Shown one piece after another: positions 11,181 to 23,838 of a stretch of DNA of 64,000 bases. Both the position numbers and the translations under genes were made by a program. The stretch is taken from positions 1,922,001 to 1,986,000 of the forward strand of contig NC_057793.1 of assembly GCF_014905175.1 (NCBI RefSeq), given 5' to 3'. The notes beneath the pieces were generated by a model, which saw only the letters and a list, made by a program, of their open reading frames with translations, was not told the DNA's origin and ran no database searches. Source of the stretch: Aphidius gifuensis. Taxonomy: Eukaryota > Arthropoda > Insecta > Hymenoptera > Braconidae. Within the stretch, counting starts at the first letter, position 1, and each line of letters opens with the position of its first letter.

Positions 11181-13849
11181 GTGGATGTGGTCGTTGTTCC
11201 TGGTGGTGTTGTTGACGATGAATTAACAGTAACAACGACAACATCACCTGGTCTAGATACAACAGATAAACTTGAAGTGGCTACAGAGAGTGATCAGGAT
11301 CACGCGACCCTGACCAATATGTGCACGACACCTGGCAATGCCGGCACTCCTGGTTTTGGGTACGCGTGGTCATCATTTAATCAACCAAATGAATCAACAC
11401 GTGAACAACAACAACAACAAAGTGAATTATCTGATAACATAACGTATACTGGTGTCAATAATAATCAACAAGACCAAGGAACATCACAAAAAATTCAACT
11501 TGACATTAAACCCAGTAAAATTGTTATTGTTGGTGGTGCAGCTAGTGGAGGTAGTACTGCAAGTAGTGGTGGTGGTGGTAGTAATAATAATAATAGTAAT
11601 AATACTGAAGCTGGTGGTGGTGGTGGTGGTAATAGTAATAATAGTAATCAACGACGACAAACATTTACAATGAATTCTAATTGTGGTACACAAGAAAGTC
11701 ATCATTCTGGAGCACACAATCAAACTCATAATCGTGGTAAAAAACAACCTCAACAACAACAACAACAACAACAGCAACAACAACAGCAACAGCATGATGT
11801 TTTTCAAATAACATGTGATAAAAGTGGTTGTAATTGTGATGCACAACATACTGGTTCAACACAAATATTTCCAAATGCACTTGTATTTACAACAAGTGAT
11901 ACAAAACATGTAATGTCAAAAAATTTTATGACACCAATTGGTCCATTACAATTAACAGTTGAAGAATGTAATGAAATATTAATGAAACGTGCTGCAGCAT
12001 CTGCAGCATCTGGAGGTGCAAGTGGTACAAATAATATAACACAAAATAATGATGGTAGTAATTTTGTTGGTGGACATGTATTAACACATGTTAATCAAGC
12101 AAATCAAATTGATACAAAAATAATAAAAATACAACATTCATCACAAGTAGTACAACAACAGCAACAACAACAACAACAGCAACAAGATGAACATCAACAA
12201 GATCAACAACATCAACAACAAGATATTGGTGGTAATCAATCACGTGTACCAAAAGAAAGACCATATTCATGTTCTGAATGTGGTAAAAGTTTTTTATTAA
12301 AACATCATTTAACAACTCATGCACGTGTACATACTGGTGAAAGACCACATGCATGTATACATTGTGGTAAATCATTTGCCCATAAACATTGTTTACATAC
12401 ACATTTATTATTACATTCAGCTGAAAGACCATATCAATGTCGTGAATGTAAAAAATCATTTACACTTAAACATCATTTGGTAACTCATACACGTGTACAT
12501 ACACGTGAACGTCCATTTGTTTGTCAAGAATGTGGACGTGCATTTCCACTTAAAAGACATCTTGTAACACACAGTAAATTTCATTCTGGTGAAAGACCAT
12601 TTGTATGTAGTGAATGTGGTGAATCATTTTCACAAAAAGATCATTTAACAATGCATTCAAGATTTCATGGTAGTTTACATCCATTTGCTTGTACTGATTG
12701 TGGTGCAACATTTCAACGTAAATTTGAACTTGTTAATCATGGAAGATTACATGGTAGAGTACCACATTCATGTACTGTTTGTGGTAAAGAATTTTTACAA
12801 AAAAGAACATTACTTGCACATATGAGATTACATACAGGTGAAACACCATTTGCATGTACTGTTTGTGGTGAAGCATTTCCAAGAAAAGCTGATCTTGTTG
12901 CACATTCGAAAATGCATAATGTACAAACTGATGAAAAAAGTTTAACATGCAGGTAAATATATTTTATTAAATAAATTAATAAATAAATTTTCTTAATCAA
13001 TCAACTAAATGTTTTCCTTTTTTTATTTTTTTCCACAGAGAATGTGGTTTAGATTTTCCAAATCGTGAAGCATTACAATTACACTTGAGGCTACATACTG
13101 GTGACCGTAATATTGTAACAGATATTTGTGGTTTAGCAGCAGCATTTGGACAACCAACACCTGGACACTTTTTAACACCAAATTCAACTGGTGGACATCA
13201 AGTTATAATGGTAAATAAATTTATATTTATGATATAAAATAAAATAGTATATTTATTAATTTAATAATAATTTAATCAACAGATGAATGGACCAATTGGT
13301 ACAGCAAGTGTATCACATATGCAATCAGCAACACAAACATCACCACCAGCTGGTAGTGGACCAAAACCAAAACCTCATATATGTAGTGATTGTGGTAGAG
13401 GTTTTGCTCAAAAACATGGTTTATCACAACATCAACGTCGTCATACTGATGGTAGTTGTCATATTAGATCACATGTTTGTGATAAATGTGGTAAAGCATT
13501 TTTCCAAAAAAATCATTTATTATTACATCAACGTCAACATATGGATCCACCACCAAGTATATTACGTCAACAACAACGTCAAGCTGCACAAGCTGCTGCA
13601 CAAGCAGCACAAGGACAAGTTCAACAACAAGCATGCACTGTTGATACAAAAACAATTCAATTACAAGTTATACAACAACAAGTACAGCAACAAGTACAAC
13701 AACAAGTACAACAACATCAACAGCAACAGCAGCAACAACAACAGCAGCAACAACAGCAGCAGCAACAACAACAACAGCAACAGCAGCAGCAGGGACAACA
13801 AACGTGTAATGTTGATACTAAAGCAATACAACTAAACGCCACCATGTGA
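11181..13849 (+). CDS. C2H2 zinc-finger transcription factor with polyglutamine tracts
   Basis: Probable DNA-binding nuclear regulator. Exons are 11181-12952, 13039-13210 and 13283-13849; joints at TGC-AG/A and ATG/ATG keep the frame. Eleven C2H2 fingers are visible: eight in the first exon (from about 12270), one spanning the first intron (C-x2-C before and after the joint), and two in the last exon. Several linkers are TGERP-like. The N-terminal half is low complexity (Gly, Asn, Gln), and the C-terminus is a Gln/Ala-rich tail. The 5' end is unresolved. The frame is open from the stop at 11088, but 11181 is GTG. The first in-frame ATG is 11319-11321 (protein about 790 residues), unless an upstream exon supplies the start. 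Finger number and Gln-rich tail recall crooked-legs-type insect factors, but I cannot name the orthologue. Confidence 0.85.
13673..13800 (+). repeat. Mixed CAA/CAG polyglutamine tract in the zinc-finger gene
   Basis: The last exon carries an almost unbroken run of glutamine codons preceded by QQQVQQQV units. Shorter runs sit at about 11750-11793 and 12150-12190. CAA and CAG are interspersed, which usually stabilises such tracts against slippage. They create long spurious open frames on both strands (Val/Leu-rich or Asn/Ser-rich), which should be ignored. Confidence 0.9.
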
Positions 13850-15650
13850 AAATAATAATAATGTTTTTTTTATTTTATATTTTTTAATATTAAAATTTAT
13901 ATTTTCACTGTGAGAGTGAGATTACAAGTAGATAAAAAAAAAAAGAAAAAAAAAGAAGATAATTAATTAATAATTTAAATAAAATAGTAATAATTAAAAT
14001 TATTCTATTTTCTGATGTTTGAAATACAAATGAAACAAAAAAAAAATTGAGTCACACTCAATTATTGCACATGCTGCAAACATCATTGCACGCACTTCAC
14101 TTGTACTAACTCTACACGATTAGTTGTATTTATTATAAAAATGAGAAAAAAAAATTTAAAAGATTTAAAAAAAAACTAATCTTAATGATGAACAATTGAT
14201 TTGATATAAATAAACAAAAAAAAACAAGATATTTCTCAGCGAGTTCGACATTATTTCTTTCGATAAATTTTTGTGTTTGTAGTTTTTTTTTTTTCTATTA
14301 AATTGTTTATATGAATTTATAATTATATTTTTTAAATATTGTGTAGTAAAAAAAAAAAGTACAATAGTATTCAAAACATTGTTTATTTTTATTTTCTTTT
14401 TTTATAAGTGCTGCGATGGGGCATATGTGAAAATTTTTAGGATTATAAAAATTGTAATTATGAAAAAAATAAATAATTAAAAAGTTTGTTAACTAATTGA
14501 CGAACTTGCTGAGTTAAATTCTAGAGAGCGACGAATATTCATGGTGAAATAATTTTTTTTATGTCTGGGGATAGTAGAATACAAAAAGAAAATAAAAAAA
14601 AAAATTTAATAATAATTAGGAATTAAGTTATTAAGGTTTAAAAAAAAAAAAAAAATAAATAATGAAAATTAATGATAAATGCAAAAATCAAGTAATCAAT
14701 TTTATTACAAGAGTATATATAAAAAAAATAAAAAAAAAAAAAATGGAGATGAAAAAGAAGAGAAGAAGATGAAGAAAATAAAATGAAAATTATACATATT
14801 ATATTCTAATTTACAATGTAAGGCTTGTAACAAGATTAAAGATAAAAAAAACAAAAAAAAAAAAAAAACAAAAATAACCATATATTAGTGTTTTACATTA
14901 TATATAAAAAATATATATATGAATATATATTATTATACATATACTTTATGTCATTTAAAAAAGAAAGAAAAAAAAAAAAAAAAATCAAATTTTGTTTCTA
15001 TAAATATTATTACTATTTTCTTTATTTTTTTTTTTTTTTTCTCTGTTTTTATTTTGCTATTAAAATGTATTTAAAATTGAAATAATGATTTTTTTAAATA
15101 ATGAAAAATTAGTTGCCTTAATTGGGGTAGAATTTTTAATAGAATAACTATGAAAAAAAAAAATTATTCAAACACAATGGTAGACCAATTTGACCATGAT
15201 TTTTTTTTCTTACTTTTTTTTTTTTTTAAATGTGTTTTTTTGTTTGTTTAAATTATTCGAAATAATTTCGAAATATTTTAAACTTAGAAAAGAAAAATTT
15301 ATCAGATGAAAAAATATTCATTTTTTCAATTCATGTTTAAGCTATTATTATTTTGTCTTTCCTAGGAATATATATATATTTGAAATTTATAAAAAAAAAT
15401 CAAGAAAAATACAAAAAAAAAAAAAGAAAAAAAAGATGAGAAAGATACATATTGAATAAATAAAAAAGAAAATTATTCATTTTTTTCTTTTTGTGTTATT
15501 GACAAAATTTTAATTTAAAATTCCATTTTTTTTTTCTGAAAATAACAACAGTAAGTATAATTTCATAATTAAATTTCCATATGGTCAGCAAAAAAAAAAA
15601 AAATTTCTAAGCATTGATTCCTTTGTCCATTTCTAAGCGAAAATAAAAAA
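13850..15650. other. 3' flank of the zinc-finger gene and AT-rich spacer
   Basis: This likely includes the zinc-finger 3' UTR, with several AATAAA-like hexamers (first candidates near 13976 and 14470). The rest is A/T runs and short TA repeats around 14900-14940. No credible coding exon was seen. Confidence 0.4.
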
Positions 15651-15654
15651 AAAA

Positions 15655-16210
15655 ACAAAAATCGCGCGCGCATCATTCAATTTTCGCCATATCGCAAAAA
15701 AAAAAAAAAAAAATTTTCCGATCAAATCCGAATTTAATTCGGATAAATTCGAGTGTCAAATTCGCGCTACCTGGTGACAGTGTCCGGAGTAAGGCAGAGC
15801 GCAGCACGCATGCGTACAACAATATCCTCTAATAATTTTCACAATTATTTAAACAAAAATGCCAAAAAAAAAAAAATAAATATTATTTATAAAAAAAATA
15901 GAGTACAAATCAAATTTCCAACTCTTTTCTAGTATTTTTTTTAAATATCCCAATGTTGTTTAATGCGCGCGCATCAACGTAAACAAAGACCGCAAAGACA
16001 GATAAATAAAACCTCATGAAGATCAAAGTGAGACAAACCGATATATCCTCAAACAAGTATGTTATATATATTATTTCCCTCTCTCTTAATATTCACACAC
16101 ACACTCCATACTCTTTCTCAATTTACCTCCCACGATTTTACTCATTTTCATCAAATTGACAGTGTTAAAATACAAGTCCACCAAGTGGCATTTGCGCGGG
16201 TGTCAAATAA
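15655..16210. promoter_or_regulatory. GC-enriched island, possible promoter/first exon upstream of yippee
   Basis: Within DNA of roughly 80% AT, this stretch has CpG-rich patches: a GCGCGCATCA decamer occurs twice about 300 bp apart (near 15664 and 15964), and a GC-rich run lies at about 15765-15820. A good donor (CAAACAA/GTATGT) occurs near 16056. No long open frame covers it. I infer a transcription start region with noncoding first exon(s) for yippee or another plus-strand transcript; this is unproven. Confidence 0.35.
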
Positions 16211-18982
16211 TACATTACATTAAATTTTTTTTTAAAATACATCATTTTCTATATTTTATTTATTTTTTGTATATTTACAGGTCATTGTACCTGTTAGTGA
16301 TGATTAAAATAATTGGATACTATTATTACTGGTTTTTAAACATGATTGAGACACGAACAAAGTGAATTTGTTTTATTTTTTTTTATTATAAAATAATAAT
16401 TTTTAATCATTAATTTTTTTTTTTTAAACTAAAAGTGAATTTAGTTATTTATTTTTTTAACTGGCTCAGCAACGGATGCTTATGGAGGTTTGTACATATT
16501 ATCCACGTTTCTTTGTTTTCATGATTTTTTTAAATATAAAATTGAGCTTTTTTAAATTGTAATTAATTTATTTTAATGTAACATGTTGTTGTGGTATTTA
16601 TTTATATTTTTTTTATGCAAAAAATAAACATTGACTATTGTTTGTTAATTAACATAATTATATTTACTATTTTAATAACAAAAAAAATAATGAAAACAAT
16701 AAAAAATAAAGACGCTAAATAGCGTCCATGCTGAACTTGGCTATTTCTTTCTCTCACAATCTTGTAACTCTTGTGTATTTTTTTTTTTTTTTTTTTATAT
16801 TACAAACTACGCAATAACATAAAATTTATATATATACGTAATAATGTTTATAAACAAATCATCGTATGATAAGTTTGATAATAAATATTATGATATTATT
16901 ACAAAATATATAAATTTTATTTTCTTGTGTATTATTATTATGTTTTTTATTATGAAAATAACTGTTTCCGGGGTGAAATCGATGAGTGAAATTTACCTCG
17001 ACCTTTTTCCTCTTTGTTCTGTGCAGTTTGCTAGAGGTAAAGAATATACTCTCTTTTTTTTTTTATCGTTTTTTCTCGCTCTCTTTTGGTCTCGACTGTA
17101 TTTGTATACATTCTCAGCTGATAGAGACCATGTCAGCTGCCCGGAGACAAAAGTGAGATGCCAAGTAACATGCTGCTCTTTAAAAAATAAATAATCAATT
17201 TTTTAAAAATTTCACTAAATTCATTATAAGCTTAATTATGCATCTTTAAATTTAATAATTTTATTTTTTAATATTATTCAAAAATTAAATCAATTATATA
17301 ATCATTTTTTTTTTTTTTTTTCTTTTTAATTATTTCACATCAATTTTCCTTTTTTTTGGCACAAAATTTTTTGCTATCTATTTAATTATTTCTATCATTT
17401 TAAAATTGATTTTATCGTTAAATTAATTTGATTATTATTATTTTATTTTTTAACATTAAAATCAGCTGTAGTAATTGAAATGAAAATTGAAAAAAAAAAT
17501 TCAATTGGCTGTTATATTTGTTGCGGAAGAAGAACAAGAAGAAGAAGAAGAAAAAAAAGAAGAGGGCAAAATAGTTATGAAATAAATAAGGGTAATAGGG
17601 GATATTAATTTGAGAAGTACTACTCTATAGATATCTTGACCTAAATGTCACAACATGCTAATGGGAACAAATAGACATTCATTCATTCATTTGGGTCATT
17701 CAATATTTTTTATCATTTTTTTTTTTTATTCAACTATTTATTTGTTGATGAGCAACATTTTACATTGACATGTATTGTTGTTGTATAATTGGGCTTGAGT
17801 ATAATGAACAAAAAAAAAATAATAAAAATATTATTTGTTTTTTTTTAAGGCAGGTCCAGGATTGTTGATTTTTATTTTTATTTTTTGTTGAGTCAATATT
17901 TTATTCTATAGCTGTTTTTTTGTTCAACTGGTTACAATATATTATTGTAACTATTGTAGACTATAGTTGACCTTATTGTTAAATTGTTTAAAAATTTATT
18001 ACTGAATTTTAAATATTTTTTTACTACCAGTTTCTATTTTTAAGTTTTATTTTTATTTATACCTTTTTGTTGATTAATTTTCTTTTAATTTTCTTTTGGT
18101 TTTTCATTGACCCTAGATTTTTAATTAAATTGTTTTTCATGACTCATTTTTTTCATATGTGCATATTATACAATACATGAATATATATTACTCAATTTTA
18201 AAATGTCAACATGGATTTTTTTTTTTTCTTTTTGCATAAATATCATAGCAAAATTATGTGTTTAAATTATTTTTTTATTTTTTATTTTTTCTCTTATTTA
18301 TATCAATGCAAACATTGACCTCAATTATCATACCAACAATTTTTTTTTTTTTTTTTTTGTCTTCAATTCTCTGTCTTTAATTCAACGACAATTATTATTA
18401 TTATTTATCTATTTTTAGTTTTGAATTAAAAAAAAGAAGAAGAAAATAAATTATCAAGATTAATAAAAAATTAAATAAAAACTTAAATTTGAGTTTAAAA
18501 ATTAAACAAAAAATATTAACAATAAAATTTTTATTGATTCTCTTTGTGTGTTTTTTATCATGATTATTTGTATTTTCAGTCTTAATTATTTTTAATCAAT
18601 TGTAGCACACAAAAGATGACCTTGAATTATCATCAAAAAATAAAAATTTATTTAAAAATAATAAATTCTCATTGTCATTGAATTATTCATGTCCATGCAT
18701 TTCCTGACAACAATCAATAAATTAAATAAACAATTGTCTTTGTTTATCCAGGTGTTTTGTAATAACAATAAGCAACAATAATTGTTAAATTATTTTTTTA
18801 AATATATATTTCGAAATTGCGAAATGCGAATCGAAATATTTTTTATTTTCGAAATTTTTTTTTCTACTCTGTATATCTAACTCAATTTTCAAATTTATTT
18901 ATCATTTTTTTTTTTTTTCTTTAACAAGATAATAGACAGCTTATTATTTAAAAATTGAATGTATAATTTTTTTCTATTTTAT
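16211..18982. other. AT-rich intron or spacer upstream of yippee
   Basis: No convincing gene. A 116-codon frame at 16844-17194 has a somewhat GC-richer 3' half (about 16960-17170) with a possible acceptor (CTGTGCAG) but no family resemblance. Simple repeats include GAA near 17525 and TTCA near 17680. If yippee starts in the island at 15.7-16.2 kb, this is its first intron. Confidence 0.35.
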
Positions 18983-18990
18983 ATTTTCTA

Positions 18991-19092
18991 GGTGTCCCCG
19001 AACCGGCGCTGTCTGAACCAGCTCAACAGCTGATCGCAGTACAAAGCGGCGGTGAACGGGGCCACTGTTTGCACCACCCACCCCGCGCAAAA
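18991..19092 (+). other. GC-rich segment with a strong 3' splice site and hairpin potential
   Basis: About 100 bases of roughly 60% GC start directly after a pyrimidine-rich tract ending TTTTCTAG, a good acceptor. The ends pair (GTGTCCCCG with CGGGGCCAC, one mismatch). Further in, ACCGGCGC pairs with GCGGCGGT (one G-G mismatch), and CAGCT-CAAC-AGCTG forms an inner hairpin. One frame is open for 37 codons to a TAA. It lies 330 bp upstream of the yippee ATG, so it may be a 5' UTR exon; a structured RNA or a terminal exon of another transcript is possible. No good donor was found at its 3' end. Confidence 0.4.
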
Positions 19093-19418
19093 AAAAATTT
19101 AAATTAATTTATAAAAATTCATAAATTATATAAATTTAAATTGGTAATAATAATATTATTCTCTATTATTTATAAATTTTTAATATAAAAATTAATCAAC
19201 AAATTAAATTTTTCTTTTTTTTTTCTTTTCAATTTTTATAATAATTATTAATCATATATAAATAATAGATATTATTGTTGATAATATTTAATTTAAAAAT
19301 TACAGTTAAATTGTGTGCGCAGTAGAAAAATAAATGATAAATAAAAAAAATATAAATAAAAGAGATAAGAAGAAAAATAATAAATATTTAAAAAAATAAC
19401 TGTTAGCTCAACGCAAAC

Positions 19419-20011
19419 ATGGTCAAAACTTTTCAAGCTTATCTTCCCTCTTGTCATCGCACTTATTCGTGCATACACTGCCGTGCTCATCTAGCTAATC
19501 ACGACGAGCTCATTTCAAAGGTAACAATATTATTAATTTTATTCTTATAATTTTCATACAATTATTTAAATTTAAATACGCGTTTTTTCTTTTCCAACTT
19601 ATCAGTCCTTTCAAGGCAGCCAGGGTCGTGCTTACCTCTTCAATTCCGTGTAAGTATATTTAACAAAGATTAATTAATTTAAAAAAATAGATTATTGTTT
19701 ATTTGATGAATATATATTTATTTTTAAAGAGTCAATGTTGGCTGTGGTCCTGCTGAGGAAAGAGTGCTTCTAACTGGTCTTCATGCTGTTGCTGATATTT
19801 TTTGTGAATGTTGTAAAACAACACTTGGCTGGAAATATGCAAGTTAAAATTATTAATAATTAATAAATTAATTAATGATAATTTATAATTAAAATAATGT
19901 TAATTGATATTTTATTTACAGGAACATGCATTTGAATCGAGTCAAAAATACAAAGAGGGTAAATTTATCATTGAGCTTGCCCACATGATTAAAGAAAATG
20001 GATGGGAATGA
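19419..20011 (+). CDS. yippee: Yippee zinc-binding protein (YPEL family)
   Basis: A small conserved eukaryotic protein with a single Yippee domain that binds zinc through two CxxC pairs; it is linked to proliferation and centrosome/nuclear functions, with the molecular activity unclear. Exons are 19419-19520, 19606-19649, 19730-19838 and 19922-20011, giving 114 residues, close to the family norm. The start context is ACGCAAACATGG, with an acceptor-like AG just upstream. Recognisable blocks are [64 protein letters not shown] and [19 protein letters not shown]. The zinc ligands are CIHC and CECC. Intron 3 begins GC (TAT/GCAAGT) rather than GT. The near-complete match leaves little doubt. Confidence 0.97.
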
Positions 20012-22960
20012 ATTGTAATTATAAATCTTCAATGAGATTTTAATATACAACAAATATCATTATAGAAAATTAAATATATTTCGAAACTACAAATTAATTA
20101 ATAGTTTTTTAACAAAGAAAAATAACTAAATTTCATATTTTTAAATCTCATTGAATGATTAAATTGTTTTATCTTCTTTTTTTTTTTCTTTTTTAAAAAG
20201 AAATATTTTATTTGCGATATGAAACACAAGTTTAATTTAATTGTCACAATTTTTAATTAATAGACAATCTTTTTCTATTATCTTCATCATCATCATAAGC
20301 AAAAAAAAATAATGATTAAAACAAAAAAAAAAAAAAAAAGAAAAATAGAAACAAAAAAAATAAAAAAAAACCACCAACGAAAGTCTGTGATTTCATTTGT
20401 GATTTGTAATATTAGTAATGTTTTTCCGTTCTGGACGATATTCAACAACTGCAAAAAATTTCTTTATCAAAATTTTCTCTGAATTAATGGAAACTGTGAG
20501 AAAAGAAAAAAAAAAACTCAAATAATTTTATGTTGAATATGAGTGTAGCACCAAAAAAACTTGTGGAGCATAAAAAAAATGATTAAATAAATACTTTTGA
20601 ATGCGAAAAGAACTGGAAGGACTGAATAAAGTTTAAAAAAAAAATATAAAAAAATATGCAGAGAAATAAAATGTTTAAAAAAATGATAAAAGTATTTGTA
20701 CATGAATGAAGAGATGATATTTTTGAAACGAATAAAACAAAAAATAAATAAAAATAAGATAAATGGATTTCGATGATGAATCTAAAGAAATAAAAAAGCA
20801 TAAATTAATAATAAAAAATGATGAAACATTTTTTTTATGTTGGATAATACGTTGAGTAGGATTACAATGGTGCAAAATGTGAATGAGAAACATTTTTTTT
20901 TTTTCCAATGGCTCGTAAATATCAATAGAAAAATATACAAATTTCTAAATGCAAATTTATTTAATTTAAAAAAATAGTAATCATCAAGTTGAAGGATTAA
21001 AAAATGACATAAAACAAGCCAGTTAATTAGAATATTTAAAATTATTTCTAAAAAATATAACAAGCATATTATTAGTATTAATATATTTTGTGTTTATAAT
21101 TTTTAAAAAATGCAGCAAGAGCCACAAAACTGCTGCCGATTGTCGGTATTCACTGCCGATATTTCTAAATATAATATTAATAATAATTAATAAAAAAAAA
21201 AATTAATTGATAGTGTTGAAAAAATAATTAATAAGAGAAACAAACATAACTAAAAAAAATAAATATTATTATATTGAGTAAAGCAATTTTATTTGCAACA
21301 AATTATTGTTTAAAGTCGATAAATTTTTAGCCCCAGCGTAGCCTACATTAGCGGATGATAATTAAATGCCTATATGATAATTTTTAATAATAATTAAAAT
21401 CATTTATTGATTAGTTTTTAAGAATATTATAATGATTTTAAAAATCATGGAAAATTTCCTACAGTGTGTCTGAATTATTTTATAAATTAATTAATTTTTT
21501 TTTAATTTTATTAGTTAATTATTAATTGTCCATTATTAATATCATTTTGTTTTTTTTTATTTTTGTTTAGCCATACCTGCCGAATTTTAAAAATTCAATT
21601 AATTTTTGTTTAAACTTTGAAAATAAAATTATAGGAATTTCATTTTGTTTTTTTTGCTATTTTTGTAAATTAATTATTGTTGATTAAATTTGAAAATGTT
21701 AGATACTTGATAACAATCTTTAAAATGATATCGTTTGTATAATTTTATTTGTTAGTTAAAGCTTGAAATATTGTTGATATAAAAACAAAAAAAAAGAGGG
21801 ATTTTTCTTGATTTCTTTGCCGAAAAAAATAATCGATTTTATTTTTAAATTATAAACAATTATTTATATAAATTGTTGACGATATAGGCAGGATGTGGTA
21901 TGACTGATAATTACAATATTGTCTTGTAAATTGTAATTAAATCTAATCATTTTATTTTCACTCGTAAACTCATTATTTTACCTTTTTTTTTTCATAGTAA
22001 TTATTCATTTAATTTATTTTTTAAGTTGTGAATAGTTTATCGAAATTTTTTTATATACGTATAATTAGTTAATTAAATGAAATCATTTTAGAAAATTTTA
22101 TAATAAAAAAAATAATAAACAAAATTTCTAGCGAGAATTAAACAAATATAAAAATTTAAGTTGAATTTTTTTTTATTTTGTTTCTTCTTGTTTAATGATT
22201 AGTATTAATATTTTTCTTTAAAAATAATTTAAATTGTGAAAAAATATATAAGAATGACTACTGTTTAATAATACATTCGTTTAAATAATTTTTAAAAAAA
22301 TTTATTAATGTACATTGACTTTGTTTTTTGTTTATTTTTTAAATTAAAAAATTAGTATTAGTATTTTTTGTTATATTTACATTTGAATTAAAATTTTATG
22401 GATGAATGAAGTGGCCTAATATTTGTTATCTAAAAAATACTTTTTGATATTGATGTGCTGAAATAAAAAAATTAGAAAAAATAAAAAATTGTCTTTTCGA
22501 ATTATAATGTGAGTTATTATTTTATAAATCTATTTGGAATATTCCGGGTTAATTTTATTAAATAACATGGCATTTTGTCTTTTGAAAATATATATGGTAT
22601 TATGGTATTTTAAAATAAATATAACTCCAACACAAATTAATATAAATGTAAAACTTTTTTCAGTTCACCTAAAATCACTTATTTACTTTGTAAAACATGT
22701 TGATAATAAAAACAAGTTATTACAAAAAATAATAATAATTTATATTCAATTTAATAGCTAAATGTTTTTTTAATTAAAAAAAAAATTAACAAATCAACTG
22801 GCAAATAATTAAATCTAATCTATTTTGATCTATATTAAAGTTGATACGATTTTTTTATTAATCAACTGAATTATGCAAAATTAGAAAAAAAAAGAATAAA
22901 ATTTTTATGTTAAGCTTAATGATAAAATGAAATAAAAAATATTGAAAATTAACGAAAACA
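20012..22960. other. yippee 3' flank and AT-rich spacer
   Basis: About 2.9 kb without a credible exon. The yippee 3' UTR should occupy the first part, with several AATAAA-like hexamers. Overlapping Phe/Leu/Ile-rich frames at 20518-21063 on the minus strand come from A/T bias. Confidence 0.45.
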
Positions 22961-22961
22961 T

Positions 22962-23405
22962 AAATGAAAAACCAGAGTAATAAAATTTTTTTTTTTGACT
23001 TGAGGAAAGAAACAGAAAGAAAGCTCTGCCAATATATGGTTCCTATCTACAAATTCCTTGCGTGTATCAACTTCACCATGCTCCCATATAAAATTATTCA
23101 AAGGCCTGGTAATTTATTAATTAATTAATAAATTAATGCAAAAAAATAAAAAAAGATTTATAGTTTTCAAGAATAATATAACTTTAATATTACTATTAAT
23201 TTTGTTATATTTTTTTTCTTATTTGTAGGAACTTGAAATTAATGAGACAAACGGTGTAAAATTTAATCCTCGAGAAGGTTTCCCGATAACCAATCGAAGT
23301 TATATGGATGCTCCTATTAATTTTACTTGCTCAATAACAATGGATGGACGCGTACAGAAAAAGTATACCGTTACAAAAAATTTGACGACGTTGTTATTAA
23401 AATAG
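22962..23405 (+). pseudogene. Remnant of an array-type two-Ig gene (exons 4-5 only)
   Basis: This is the leftmost, broken member of the Ig array. About 22962-23028 matches the start of the block found upstream of other copies, then jumps directly into exon-4-like sequence (about 23033-23100) without exons 1-3. The exon-4 part is out of frame relative to intact copies. The exon-5 part (23229-23405) keeps NETNGVKFNPREGF and INFTCSITM, but an extra base in the GGACGCGTACAG stretch shifts the frame before the stop. A deletion that fused the upstream block to exon 4, followed by decay, is the simplest reading. Confidence 0.8.
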
Positions 23406-23489
23406 TAATTAATTAAAACAAAAGAATTGTTAAATTTAGCTGGAGAAAGAAATTGAAAAAAAAAAAAAATTAAAGAGAAAATAAATAAA

Positions 23490-23752
23490 AAACCAGAGTA
23501 GTTAAAATTTTTTCTTATCGACTTGAGGAGAAAAAGCTCCGACAAGGACTCACAGCAATATTGCCAATTAAACCCAAAGTACCCCAAGGCATCCCAGATT
23601 TCTATTTCCCTGCATTTTCTAGTACATCATTTTTCCAGTATATCGGTACATCCCACATTCCCATCAGTATTTCTAGTCTTCTTGATCCCATCTCGGGGTC
23701 TCGGCTACCATTCTTCCAAACAAGTGTTGGTTACTAAACACGTGTTCTCAAA
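23490..23752 (+). promoter_or_regulatory. Repeated array block upstream of copy 1
   Basis: A block shared by the array copies begins AACCAGAG, runs through a region containing CAATATTGCCAA and GTACCCCAAGGCAT, and ends TACTAAACACGTGTT about 90 bp before the ATG. The ending includes a CACGTG E-box. Its constant position upstream of successive genes suggests promoter plus 5' leader. The 98-codon frame across it is not shared by other copies and is not coding. Confidence 0.6.
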
Positions 23753-23838
23753 AAAAAAAAAAAAAAAAATATATATTTTGACATTATTATTCAATATTAT
23801 TGTATTAATTTTATTGTAGAAAATAATTTATAATCAAA

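Noticed and set aside
11484..12459. Several long antisense and alternate-frame ORFs over the zinc-finger gene
   Set aside because: They are by-products of CAA/CAG and Gly-codon repeats; the zinc-finger frame explains the region.
17089..17130. GGTCTC...GAGACC inverted repeat, considered as a microRNA hairpin
   Set aside because: Only six pairs; the interior does not extend the stem.
16844..17194. 116-codon ORF with a slightly GC-rich 3' half
   Set aside because: Low-complexity N-terminal part, no recognisable domain and no supported splice partner.
23523..23819. 98-codon ORF upstream of array copy 1
   Set aside because: It covers the repeated noncoding block; the frame is not preserved in the other copies of that block.
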